64,000 nucleotides of DNA from Gammaproteobacteria bacterium (GTDB lineage: Bacteria; Pseudomonadota; Gammaproteobacteria; HK1), in NCBI GenBank assembly GCA_021773635.1, contig JAJFJV010000019.1:1-64000 (forward strand), in the 5' to 3' direction. The translations under genes and the position numbers were made by a program. The notes beneath the pieces were generated by a model, which saw only the letters and a list, made by a program, of their open reading frames with translations, made no database searches and was not told where the DNA came from. Below are positions 14,498 to 21,894 of this stretch, piece after piece; the first letter of the stretch is position 1; each line of letters opens with the position of its first letter.

Positions 14498-15103
14498 TTA
14501 CTCCATCCCTAGATATCTGGGCTCTGCCGCTATTCTTCGCAGCCAGGCCTGTACATTGGGGAAACCCGATAAGTCAAAACCGCCCTCATGGGCGACATGG
14601 GTATACGCGTAGAGAGAAATATCGGCAACAGACAATTGGTCCCCGACGAAGTAGGGTCGTTCCGCCAATTGAGTTTCCATAACCGCCAAAGCCTGGAGCC
14701 CGCCGGCCTGCTTTAACTCGTACTCCGCTCTTCGCTCCGCTGGCAGACCCAAATACTTTGCAATAAATCGTGCAACCGCTATGTACGGCTCGTGGCTGTA
14801 TTACTCAAAGAACTGCCACTGAAGTACCTGAGCCCTTCGATAATTATCACCCGGCAGGAATTTCGTATCGGCGGCAAGATAGTTCAGGATGGCATTCGAC
14901 TCCCATAAATAACGACCATCATCCAGGGCAAGCAACGGAATTTTTCCGTTGGGATTCATAAGCAGATACGCATCAGTCTGAGTTTCGCCAGCCAGAATAT
15001 CGACATGCACCCACTCATGGTCGATATCAAGCAGCGAAGCTAACAGTTTGACCTTGTAACAATTACCAGACTGGATATCACCGTAGATTTGCACGACGAC
15101 CAC
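14498..15103 (-). pseudogene. glutathione S-transferase interrupted by one in-frame TAA
   Basis: Two pieces lie in the same frame, 14801-15103 and 14498-14800. The first is a thioredoxin-fold GST N domain (IYGDIQSGNCYKVKLLASLL... NPNGKIPLLALDDGRYLWES) ending QWQFFE-TAA; translation past the stop continues directly as YSHEPYIAVARFIAKYLGLP and then the all-helical C domain (LSVADISLYAYTHVA). GST relatives usually have Gln at this point, so a single C to T change (CAA to TAA) explains the break. Without the stop the protein would be about 201 residues, normal for the family. It starts with GTG immediately after the stop of the DUF5062 gene. Either a recent pseudogene or a base-call error; the rest of the frame is intact. 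Confidence 0.85.
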
Positions 15104-15337
15104 CTACTGCTTCGATGCCCAGATAGCCAATTTATGCCGTATCGACTTCTGCGAAACCTGATCCTCAGGGATGGGAGTTATCAGCTTGTCATGGATAAGA
15201 AGCCGATAAATATACTCGAGTTTTTCATTAGCCGAGTCCGTCGCCTCGAACTCAACGACACCTCGTTTCTCGCCATACGCGACGCCCAGAGCGATGGCCT
15301 TTTTAACCAGCTCCTTCTCGTTCTTTAGTTTCTTCAT
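15104..15337 (-). CDS. DUF5062 family small protein
   Basis: A 77-residue basic protein, MKKLKNEKELVKKAIALG..., with the conserved-looking EKLEYIYRLLIHDKLI and RHKLAIWASKQ segments that I associate with the DUF5062 family of marine gammaproteobacteria. Function unknown; predicted soluble and mainly helical. The start is preceded by a GAGG-type ribosome site. Its TAG stop abuts the GTG of the GST gene, so they form a two-gene unit. The family name is from memory, not a search. Confidence 0.65.
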   Translation of the reverse strand: MKKLKNEKELVKKAIALGVAYGEKRGVVEFEATDSANEKLEYIYRLLIHDKLITPIPEDQVSQKSIRHKLAIWASKQ

Positions 15338-15349
15338 GGGAACCTCAGG

Positions 15350-15381
15350 AAAGCGGCTTCAGCCGCCTAGCGCCGCTTTTT
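15350..15381. terminator. hairpin between DUF5062 and Rieske-like genes
   Basis: Inverted arms AAAGCGGC (15350-15357) and GCCGCTTT (15372-15379) around a 14-base loop, flanked by short A and T runs. It could end the Rieske-like gene transcript on the minus strand, but the U tract there is only three bases, so the call is weak. Confidence 0.4.
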
Positions 15382-15411
15382 GGTGTCCGAGTGTATTTGC
15401 CTTGTTAGCAA

Positions 15412-15888
15412 TTAATTGTACTCCGGGCTTAGGACAAGATATTTTCCCTGCACCCTAAAATTTGTTTTTTGAAGATCCGGCATCCACGTTCCATTATTTT
15501 TTCCCCGAAGATCCCATCTTGCTTGCTCATTCCAACTCTCGTGTAATTCTCGATCATCGCATGCAAAGCCATCTTCGCTAATTATGAAATGATTACATGG
15601 CACAATTGCACGTTCCCATGTTGGGTCTGGTAACCGATATGCACCTTCCCAGTACGGCATTAAGAAAACGGCCATTTCTGGCTTTTTAACCACGAGTGCC
15701 TTATACCGCTGATAATCGATTTCTAACGCACCTGCTTCAGGTATTTCTGATATTTCCACTTCGACTTTGGCTTTACTCTTTGTAACTTCACTTGGGGACA
15801 TCGAACCAACAAAAGGTATTGCGACTAATGCGATACCTACCATGGCGGTTAAGCCTGTCAGTGTTGCTAATATCTTTCGCCGTTTCAT
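15412..15888 (-). CDS. Rieske-like membrane-anchored protein lacking cluster ligands
   Basis: A 158-residue protein. The N terminus (MKRRKILATLTGL, one membrane helix, then AIPFVGSMSPSE and VEVEISEIPEAG) closely follows the Tat-type anchor and first strand of the cytochrome bc1 Rieske subunit. The C-terminal half, where Rieske proteins carry CTHLGC and CPCHGS boxes, has only isolated cysteines (PCNHF and FACDD) and no pair of Cys-His boxes, so it should not bind a 2Fe-2S cluster. Likely periplasmic, inner-membrane anchored. No respiratory genes are adjacent. The family link is inferred from the pattern; an unrelated lineage-specific protein remains possible. The gene is noticeably more AT-rich than its neighbours. 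Confidence 0.5.
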   Translation of the reverse strand: MKRRKILATLTGLTAMVGIALVAIPFVGSMSPSEVTKSKAKVEVEISEIPEAGALEIDYQRYKALVVKKPEMAVFLMPYWEGAYRLPDPTWERAIVPCNHFIISEDGFACDDRELHESWNEQARWDLRGKNNGTWMPDLQKTNFRVQGKYLVLSPEYN

Positions 15889-16185
15889 CTTATTGCCAAC
15901 AGGATTTATATGGAAAGTTTTTCATTTAATGATTAATACCGATTTGGTAATAAACGGAGTGGCACACACCTCGCAATGTATTACTTGTTTTTTCACAACA
16001 ATAATATATTCTATTTATCAACATGTTACGACCTCATCGCCCTTTCTTTTCGGCAATTGATATTTTTTCCTCTTCCGGATTATGTCGACTCTTTCCACAC
16101 AATCCGATTGAGATAGCATTGCCTTTTTCCCACGCACAAAAAAGGGGGCCTAAGCCCCCTTCTTCGTACAACTCTACATGTGTCC
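15889..16185. other. 297-bp AT-rich gene-free region
   Basis: Lies upstream of the Rieske-like gene and downstream of slyD. Markedly AT-rich between about 15900 and 16080, where the Rieske-like gene promoter should be. The only defined element is the slyD terminator at 16138-16164. No ORF is convincing. Confidence 0.5.
16138..16164 (-). terminator. intrinsic terminator of slyD
   Basis: Minus-strand reading: GGGGGCTTAGGCCCCC followed by six T. Perfect five-base GC stem, about 20 bp after the slyD stop. Confidence 0.9.
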
Positions 16186-16668
16186 TTAATGCACGTGATC
16201 AGCGCCATGCACATGACCGTGGTCGAGCTCTTCAGCACTGGCTTCGCGCACCTCTTCCACGGTGACATCAAAGTTCAGGGTCTGCCCCGCCAGCGGATGG
16301 TTGGCGTTGATGGTGATGTTGTCACCGCTCACCGCCTGGACGAGTACGCGCTGGGCGTTGCCCTCGGCATCGCGTGCCTCAAACTGCATACCGGCTTCAA
16401 TGTCTTTGACTTCCTGAAAGGCACTGCGCGGAACCACCTGAATCATCTCCGGATTGACCATGCCGTATGCATCTTCCGGCTTAATCGTCACCTGCAAATC
16501 ATCGCCCGCCTCTTTACCTTCCAGCGCGTTCTCAAGCCCCGGAATCAGACTCTCGGTACCATGCAGATAAACGAGGGGCTGCTCGGGTGTGGAAGCATCA
16601 AGCTCTTCGCCCTCACTGTTAGTCAATTTGAACTGCATTGATACTACGCATTTACCACCGATAACCAT
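16186..16668 (-). CDS. slyD: FKBP-type peptidyl-prolyl isomerase SlyD
   Basis: Cytosolic prolyl isomerase and metallochaperone, related to nickel delivery for hydrogenase in E. coli. The 160 residues show the FKBP halves (FKLTNSEGEELDAST; HPLAGQTLNFDVTVEEV) flanking the IF chaperone insert (about residues 75-125). The C-terminal tail is short and His-rich (HGHVHGADHVH), shorter than the E. coli metal-binding tail. AGGAG lies seven bases before the ATG. Single-gene unit with its own terminator. Confidence 0.92.
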   Translation of the reverse strand: MVIGGKCVVSMQFKLTNSEGEELDASTPEQPLVYLHGTESLIPGLENALEGKEAGDDLQVTIKPEDAYGMVNPEMIQVVPRSAFQEVKDIEAGMQFEARDAEGNAQRVLVQAVSGDNITINANHPLAGQTLNFDVTVEEVREASAEELDHGHVHGADHVH

Positions 16669-16866
16669 TAGAAACTCCTGAAATATAGGCCGGATAGCCG
16701 GCTGTCTGTCATATCTGAATTAGCCACCGGGAACACTGCACCGGCGGCTTTTAGTACGCGGGACAAAGGGGGAACACTTATATGAGGGTCAACCAAATCC
16801 GTTGTAAGCGCCTATTTTCGCTTGTTTTTGCCGGAAAATCGAGTTGCCACCCGAGATAAGCGCCAC

Positions 16867-17463
16867 CTAGCCCTTAAACCACCAGAAATCAGCGGCCAAA
16901 ATCAGTTGGGCGAGGCGCTCATATCCAGCTGCGCCAGGATGGCTGCCATCCCCAGCCGCTACTTCCTGCATCCACACAGGATCCCGCTGCAAAGCCTCAT
17001 AGACCGGGAGATAGGGCACCCCCAGTTCGCAAGCCGCTGCCCGAAAGTGCCCGCAGAGTTCGTGGATACGCTGATTCTGAATCTCTTCACTCACCGGCGG
17101 CGGGCCGACAAAGGCGGTTTTACAGAACCCGCTGGCCTCGCTCAGCATGCGGCGGAAGCTCGCCATGCTTGCCTCCAGCGGAACTCGCCTTAAGCCGTTT
17201 TCCAGCACGGTATCGTTCACCCCGAAGGAAAACAGCAGGTAGTTGTGTGTATTTCGAGGCAGGCGGGCAATGCTTTCTTGCTGCCAGCGGCCCAGCACAT
17301 CGGTGCTGGTATCGCGGCGTATGCCCAGATTGTAGTGGCTGAGATCGTAGCCTCGCTCACGTGCTGACACGGCAACCCGGCCGGCCCAACCCAGACATTG
17401 CGGGTCACCAGCACCCTGCACGAAGGAATCGCCCACGAAACAGATGCGATGCTCTGTCAGCAT
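16867..17463 (-). CDS. SGNH/GDSL-family hydrolase
   Basis: A 198-residue esterase/lipase-like enzyme. The blocks are ICFVGDSFVQGAG (nucleophile Ser in GDS, residues about 5-17), GIRRDTSTDV, FSFGVND with the block III Asn, and DGSHPGAAGY with the catalytic Asp/His near residue 180. No signal peptide, so probably cytosolic. The start at 17463 (MLTEHRICFVGDS) overlaps the DUF1353 stop as TGATG; a longer frame upstream would run into that gene. Substrate unknown. Confidence 0.85.
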   Translation of the reverse strand: MLTEHRICFVGDSFVQGAGDPQCLGWAGRVAVSARERGYDLSHYNLGIRRDTSTDVLGRWQQESIARLPRNTHNYLLFSFGVNDTVLENGLRRVPLEASMASFRRMLSEASGFCKTAFVGPPPVSEEIQNQRIHELCGHFRAAACELGVPYLPVYEALQRDPVWMQEVAAGDGSHPGAAGYERLAQLILAADFWWFKG

Positions 17464-17897
17464 CACGCCTCGCTCTCTGGCGGTACGCAAACAACTTTAT
17501 CGGGCTGCGCACTTCCGGGCTGCGCATTGTTGCCACCAAACAGTTTCACCGCCTGATAAACGTACCAGGCCCGGAATCCCGACATGCCATCCTCCAGGCA
17601 GATTGCCCGTAACAGCTGATCGGCGTGGTCGCGATAGGAGAACGGAAGCTTTTCCATCCGCATCAACTGGTAGAGCGCATCGTGCACCAGCGCCCCGCGC
17701 ATGAAATTCAGGGTATCGATAGTGGGTCCACTGGGCCCGTCCCAGGCGTAACCATACGCAATCTCCAGTTGGCCATCTGCATCCAGGCTAAGCCAGGGTG
17801 TGTCGACCACCTGTTTGCTGATTCCCACAGCGTGCTCATAGGGTTCCATGAGCTGATACTTGTAGCGATGCAGCTTTCTATAGCAGGCCTTGACCAT
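17463..17897 (-). CDS. DUF1353 family protein
   Basis: A 144-residue protein with the DUF1353 hallmarks AYGYAWDGPSGPT and ALVHDALYQLMR. The family occurs in phages and bacteria and has no established function. Overlaps the SGNH hydrolase start (TGATG), so the two are co-translated. Confidence 0.75.
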   Translation of the reverse strand: MVKACYRKLHRYKYQLMEPYEHAVGISKQVVDTPWLSLDADGQLEIAYGYAWDGPSGPTIDTLNFMRGALVHDALYQLMRMEKLPFSYRDHADQLLRAICLEDGMSGFRAWYVYQAVKLFGGNNAQPGSAQPDKVVCVPPESEA

Positions 17898-17916
17898 ACC
17901 CCACTCCCTGTCCGGA

Positions 17917-18471
17917 CTATCCTGTGAAGGCCTCTTCCGAAGCCAGATATTTCACCTCCGCATCCGTGCTCCGGCGCCCGAGAATTTCGTTCCGGTGCGG
18001 AAAACGACCGAAGCGATGGATGATGTCCCGGTGGTGCTCGGCAAAGGCGATATTCTTCTCCAGCCCCGCCTGCCGGAACAGGTGCACCGACTGTTCCTGG
18101 TCCGCCACATCCTCGCTGTGCATCAGCGCCATGTACAGAAAGGACACGGTATCCCTGGCAAGCAGCTTGTCAAAACCCTTTCCGATGGATTCCTTCACAA
18201 CGGCAATCGCGCGGGCCTCAGTGGAAAATGACCGGGCCTCACCACGAAACATGTTGAGTGGTAGCTGGTCGAGCACGATGGTAAGTGCGAGGGCGCCCTC
18301 GGGGCTAACCTTCCAATCATCCAGCTCGCCGACCGCAGCACGCTCCCATAGACCCTCGAAACGATTCCGGATTTCCCCATCCAGCGCCGGAGTTGAGGAA
18401 AACCATTGCCTGCGAACCCGTGCCGAGAACCAGAATTCAAGGACGGCTTCTGGACAGATGTTCTCCGGCAT
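17917..18471 (-). CDS. DUF924 family protein
   Basis: A 184-residue protein with all signature pieces of DUF924: an N-terminal EFWFS, LTIVLDQLPLNMFRG, ALMHSEDVADQEQSVHLF and FGRFPHRNEILGR. The family folds into TPR-like helices; its biochemical role is not established. Lies in the same-strand run of small genes between ppiC and DUF1353. Confidence 0.87.
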   Translation of the reverse strand: MPENICPEAVLEFWFSARVRRQWFSSTPALDGEIRNRFEGLWERAAVGELDDWKVSPEGALALTIVLDQLPLNMFRGEARSFSTEARAIAVVKESIGKGFDKLLARDTVSFLYMALMHSEDVADQEQSVHLFRQAGLEKNIAFAEHHRDIIHRFGRFPHRNEILGRRSTDAEVKYLASEEAFTG

Positions 18472-18505
18472 GGTTCCAGGATCCGGAAAGACTTCTGAGC
18501 AGATG

Positions 18506-18787
18506 TCAGTCGGTACGCTTGGTGACTTCTACCAGATGATAGCCAAACTGGGTCTTGATTGGCCCGTGCACGGTGTTCAACTCGCCGTTAAAAACCACCT
18601 GATCGAATTCGCTGACCATCTGCCCCGGACCAAACTCACCGAGATCACCCCCGCTTCGGCCGGAAGGACAACTGGAGTGTTCCTTCGCCACCTCTGCGAA
18701 GTCGGCGCCGGCAAGGATTTCCTGCTTCAATTCCTCACATTTCGCCTCGTTATCCACCAGAATATGTCGCGCACATGCACTAGCCAT
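18506..18787 (-). CDS. ppiC: parvulin-type peptidyl-prolyl isomerase PpiC
   Basis: Single-domain 93-residue cytosolic parvulin: ASACARHILVDNEAKCEEL, FAEVAKEHSSCPSGRSGGDLG, FGPGQMVSEFDQVVF and TQFGYHLVEV. The start at 18787 follows AGAGGACGAAAAA; the in-frame ATG at 18859 lacks support and would add a spurious hydrophobic leader. First gene of the run toward SGNH hydrolase. Confidence 0.93.
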   Translation of the reverse strand: MASACARHILVDNEAKCEELKQEILAGADFAEVAKEHSSCPSGRSGGDLGEFGPGQMVSEFDQVVFNGELNTVHGPIKTQFGYHLVEVTKRTD

Positions 18788-18914
18788 TTTTTCGTCCTCT
18801 TGAGGGGTCTGAAGGAGCCCCAATAACCCTATGAAAAGCAGGGGGTTTAAAGAAATCATTCATCACTTACCTTATACTCCCCGCCCTGAATTTAACGGAC
18901 CGAATGGTAGCATT

Positions 18915-19081
18915 CTTAGGAACCTCTGATTTATTCTGAGCGAAGTAGATTGTGATTCAAAATGTTCAGATTTGAGGCACTGATCGCACGTAATAGCTAG
19001 CTATTGTGAAGAGCAGTAACGATAAAGATGGACATTTTGGCCGCAAGATACGAGTTCACGAATAGATCAGAGGCTCCTTGG
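18915..19081. mobile_element. MITE-like element with imperfect terminal inverted repeats
   Basis: The 21-bp ends 18915-18935 and 19061-19081 are inverted repeats matching at 17 of 21 positions (core CCTCTGAT). The 125 bp between has no ORF. The ends recall those of small IS5-related elements, but no clear target duplication is seen, so the origin is inferred. The right arm contains the ribosome site and start-codon region of the next small gene. Confidence 0.5.
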
Positions 19082-19281
19082 TGACTGAACGACTGCAACA
19101 ATTGATCGAAGAAGTATGGGCCAGCGTCGAGCTGCGCGAGCGCCTGCTGGAAGACATGGAAGAGGTGCTGGAGGAGATCGGCGTCGATTCCCCCGAGGAC
19201 ATTGCCGAGTGGCGCACTTGGCAAAACAGCCATTTTTGCGGTTGCTATGACGACATCGTCAAGGCCTGTGCCTGCGGCTAG
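19081..19281 (+). CDS. small Cys-tailed peptide resembling a nitrile-hydratase-type RiPP leader
   Basis: With GTG at 19081 the product has 66 residues (TTG at 19078 would add one). The N-terminal two thirds are amphipathic helix: QLIEEVWASVELRERLLED then EEVLEEIGVDSPED. The spacing of Trp, LR-RLL-D, L-E-G matches the NHLP leader pattern derived from the nitrile hydratase alpha subunit. After it comes a short polar tail NSHFCGCYDDIVKACACG with four Cys in two CxC pairs, as a modified core peptide might look. No modification or export enzyme lies in the window, so a RiPP role is inference; it could instead be a metal-binding helper of the HNH protein 42 bp downstream. Codon use is that of the chromosome. 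Confidence 0.55.
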   Translation: MTERLQQLIEEVWASVELRERLLEDMEEVLEEIGVDSPEDIAEWRTWQNSHFCGCYDDIVKACACG

Positions 19282-19323
19282 CCCCCTCTGCTAAGCTTGA
19301 ACACAAGCTACACGGAGTGATCC

Positions 19324-19683
19324 ATGCCCCCAAAAAACAACGACCGCCTGGACGATATTGTCGCCAAGGCCAGACGAGCACAGGATCAACGGGCCCTCGG
19401 ATACCGCGAACAATCACTGAAGATTCATCCCTGGGTCTGCGGTCGCTGTGGCCGGGAGTTCACTCGCGCCAATCTCCATGAGTTGACGGTCCACCACAAG
19501 GACCACAACCACGACAACAACCCTGCCGATGGCAGCAACTGGGAAAACCTCTGCATCTACTGCCACGACAACGAACACCAGCGCCAGCTGGAACACGGCT
19601 TTGGCTCCGATGAGACGAAGGCGGAGACCGCCACCCACAATCCCTTTGCAGATCTGAAAGGCCTGCTGAAAAAATCCGACTAA
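19324..19683 (+). CDS. yajD: HNH nuclease family protein YajD
   Basis: A 119-residue protein with a zinc-ribbon HNH fold: CGRCGREF, LTVHHKDHNHDNNPADGSNWENL and CIYCHDNEH supply two CxxC pairs and the HH-N-H catalytic positions. Matches the conserved YajD family; the exact DNA substrate is unknown. GGAG precedes the ATG by about six bases. Probably co-transcribed with the small Cys-tailed peptide. The tail (about residues 90-119) is poorly conserved. Confidence 0.88.
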   Translation: MPPKNNDRLDDIVAKARRAQDQRALGYREQSLKIHPWVCGRCGREFTRANLHELTVHHKDHNHDNNPADGSNWENLCIYCHDNEHQRQLEHGFGSDETKAETATHNPFADLKGLLKKSD

Positions 19684-19707
19684 TCTGGCAGAGCGCTTTA
19701 GCCCAAT

Positions 19708-19781
19708 CGGCGGACATGGTCCGCCCTACCACTGATCTGCCGGACGATTGAAGCTGAATCGGCGGGCACGGCCCGCCCTAC
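19708..19781 (-). repeat. two direct REP units downstream of yajD
   Basis: Units at 19708-19729 and 19760-19781, both in the orientation whose reverse complement begins GTAGGGCGG. Each is an imperfect palindrome (CGGACATGGTCCG / CGGGCACGGCCCG). The two lie 52 bp apart and share a short AATCGGCGG lead-in, so they arose as a tandem duplication. Member of the window-wide REP family. Confidence 0.8.
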
Positions 19782-19818
19782 GGGTTCAGAAATGTAGGGA
19801 CCGCCGCAACCACGCCAC

Positions 19819-20775
19819 CTACTGCCCAGAAGCCTTCGGCATAGGCGGCAGGGATAAAATCACCCCGCCACGGCCATCTCCGCCCATGAGGGTTTGCGGG
19901 TAGCTACCGTTCCAGCGTTCAATGCTTTTGTAGCGAATCAACTCGCCGGTGATTGAGCGGGCAATACGCTGATTCGCGTCAGCAACGGCCTCCGCTTCCT
20001 TGGTGATCTGATAGGCCTTGGCATCTGCCTTGATCCGTTCCTGCTCTGCCTGCGCCTTGGCGTTGGTGGTCACCTCAATGAGCTTGGTATTGGCCTGGAT
20101 GGTCTTGATCTGCTGCTCCTTGCTGGCCTGCTTCTCCACCATGGCAAGGCGCTGCTCTTCCTGCTTGGCAATCTGCACCTCCTCGATCTTCTTCAGCACG
20201 ATGGGAGGCAGCTTGACATTGCGCATGGCCACTTCATTAAGGATGAAGGGTGAATCCTTGAGCCGGGTGGCCAGCTGGTTACGGATTTCCACGCTGATTT
20301 CGGAGCGCTTGTCGGCGATCTGCTCGGCGTGATACTGGCCCACGACATTACGAATAATGTCGCGGATCTGCGGGTTGATCAGCTTCTCGTAATAGCCGTA
20401 ACCGTATTTTTCGAGAATCTTGTTGGCTTGCACCGCCACCGGCGTGAACTGGACCGACATCTCGATGCCAATGGGCAAATTCTTGTTATCCAGCACCTGG
20501 ATAAAAGGCTTGTTAATAACGCCCCCGACGCCCGGCTGACTTTTCCTTCCCTGATAGGTCACGGTTTGCAGCTTGATATCGAAAACCCGGACCGTCTGCA
20601 TCATGGGTATCTTGAAATGCAGGCCCGGCAACTGCACTTCATCATCAAATTTGCCGAAGGTTGCGAGCACACCCACCGTGCCACTGCTGATGGTGTAAAC
20701 CGAATTGATTGCCATAAAGGCTGCGGCAATGAGAACAATAACGACTGGAGCAATGGCACCTGGAAAACGTTTCAT
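19819..20775 (-). CDS. SPFH/prohibitin-family membrane protein
   Basis: A 318-residue protein with one N-terminal membrane helix (about residues 6-24), an SPFH domain (VYTISSGTVGVLATFGKFDDE ... about 30-210) and a charged Ala/Glu/Lys coiled coil (210-290) ending in a short tail. Like HflK/HflC and prohibitins it probably assembles into ring-like membrane microdomain scaffolds. Start at 20775 (MKRFPGAIAPVV) is preferred: AGGGAG lies upstream and the helix begins at once; ATG 20814 has no ribosome site. Monocistronic. Confidence 0.85.
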   Translation of the reverse strand: MKRFPGAIAPVVIVLIAAAFMAINSVYTISSGTVGVLATFGKFDDEVQLPGLHFKIPMMQTVRVFDIKLQTVTYQGRKSQPGVGGVINKPFIQVLDNKNLPIGIEMSVQFTPVAVQANKILEKYGYGYYEKLINPQIRDIIRNVVGQYHAEQIADKRSEISVEIRNQLATRLKDSPFILNEVAMRNVKLPPIVLKKIEEVQIAKQEEQRLAMVEKQASKEQQIKTIQANTKLIEVTTNAKAQAEQERIKADAKAYQITKEAEAVADANQRIARSITGELIRYKSIERWNGSYPQTLMGGDGRGGVILSLPPMPKASGQ

Positions 20776-20861
20776 AGCAGCTTGACTCCCTGCTGAGGAT
20801 GGAGAGGGCGGCATTGTGGCATGGGCTTATGCAGATTCCCACGCTGCCACCAAAACCGCGC

Positions 20862-21479
20862 TCAGGTTGAGGCACCTGCTGGAAGCGTCCACTCCACTCC
20901 GCCCGGCCCGGCATTAACGACCGGTGTGTTGGCGATATGTTCATATTTCCCACCATCCGCATGCACATGTCCGCACACGGCCAACACGGGTTTGGTCGCT
21001 TCGATGGTGGCACGAATTGCGCTACTGCCAAGGCTCTGGCCGTCACTGGATGAGTCCACTGCACCGAAAGGCGGCGAGTGGGTGACAAGTACAGCTCCAG
21101 GGGGGCAGTTTGCCAACAATTCGGTGGCCGCAACCTCACTGAAGTCGTAACTCCAGTCACCAAAGGGTGTCACCGGAATGCCGCCACCCACGCCGTAGAA
21201 CGCCATTCCCTGCAGAGTGACCCCGGAACCATGGAGCAGGTGTACATCCTTCCAGTCACGGCATGCCTCACGCAGCTCATCGATATTTTCGTTATTGCCC
21301 GGAACCAGCACCGTCGGACATACGATGGCCCGCAACACCTGGATGATTTCATCGAGGCCGCGATGCACCTTGGAAAAATCCCCGGCGCCGATAGCGATAT
21401 CGAACTGACTGGAACGATCCACCAGACTCCGGGCAGCCACCGCATTGCAATGCAGATCGCTAAATAAAAGTAATTTCAT
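20862..21479 (-). CDS. calcineurin-like metallophosphoesterase
   Basis: A 205-residue cytosolic enzyme with the dimetal motifs SDLHCN (D8, H10), GAGDFSK, PGNNENID, and VCGHVHADGG near residue 170. Similar in scale to bacterial YfcE-like phosphodiesterases. Substrate not predictable. GGGGGG precedes the start. Lies just after the TfoX-like gene (12-bp gap). Confidence 0.85.
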   Translation of the reverse strand: MKLLLFSDLHCNAVAARSLVDRSSQFDIAIGAGDFSKVHRGLDEIIQVLRAIVCPTVLVPGNNENIDELREACRDWKDVHLLHGSGVTLQGMAFYGVGGGIPVTPFGDWSYDFSEVAATELLANCPPGAVLVTHSPPFGAVDSSSDGQSLGSSAIRATIEATKPVLAVCGHVHADGGKYEHIANTPVVNAGPGGVEWTLPAGAST

Positions 21480-21491
21480 CGTAACCCCCCG

Positions 21492-21851
21492 TTACCCATT
21501 CTCCCGCTTTTTTGCCGCAGCCCTCAGGGCAACCTCGTAGGCCTTATTTACCCAAGGGCGCATATCTTCAGCACTTTCCAGGGCCTCCTCGGGCGCACAG
21601 TAGTAGGACATCGAATACGCTTTTCCCTGCTTGCGGTAGCTAAAAGCCTCCAGCCCCCGGCGGGTGAAATCGTCCATGGTTTCGGCATCGGCCTTCAGAT
21701 AAAGGATGTCGTCTGCCATTAACGCGAACATAAGCTCATCCAGAAAGAAGCCGTAGCCACCGAACATTCGCCTTGCACTCACGGGGCCGATGCATTGCAT
21801 CAGCTCGCATACATGCGCCACCAACTCATTTTGAATCCCTGCCATCGTCAA
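21492..21851 (-). CDS. TfoX N-terminal domain protein
   Basis: A 119-residue protein matching only the N-terminal domain of TfoX/Sxy (SARRMFGGYGFFLDELMFAL, LYLKADAE, SYYCAPEEAL). Full TfoX regulators of competence have an additional C-terminal helix-hairpin domain that is missing here, so a competence role should not be assumed. Confidence 0.87.
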   Translation of the reverse strand: MTMAGIQNELVAHVCELMQCIGPVSARRMFGGYGFFLDELMFALMADDILYLKADAETMDDFTRRGLEAFSYRKQGKAYSMSYYCAPEEALESAEDMRPWVNKAYEVALRAAAKKRENG

Positions 21852-21894
21852 TCAGCCCTTAAATCAGACCCTTTCAGCATCGTGAGCCGTTCTA

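Noticed and set aside
14795-14806. Stop-codon read-through or recoding in the GST gene
   Set aside because: No hairpin or special context is seen and the GST family needs no recoding; mutation or base-call error is simpler.
21492-21851. Competence regulator TfoX
   Set aside because: Only the N-terminal domain is present; the C-terminal domain of true TfoX/Sxy regulators is absent.
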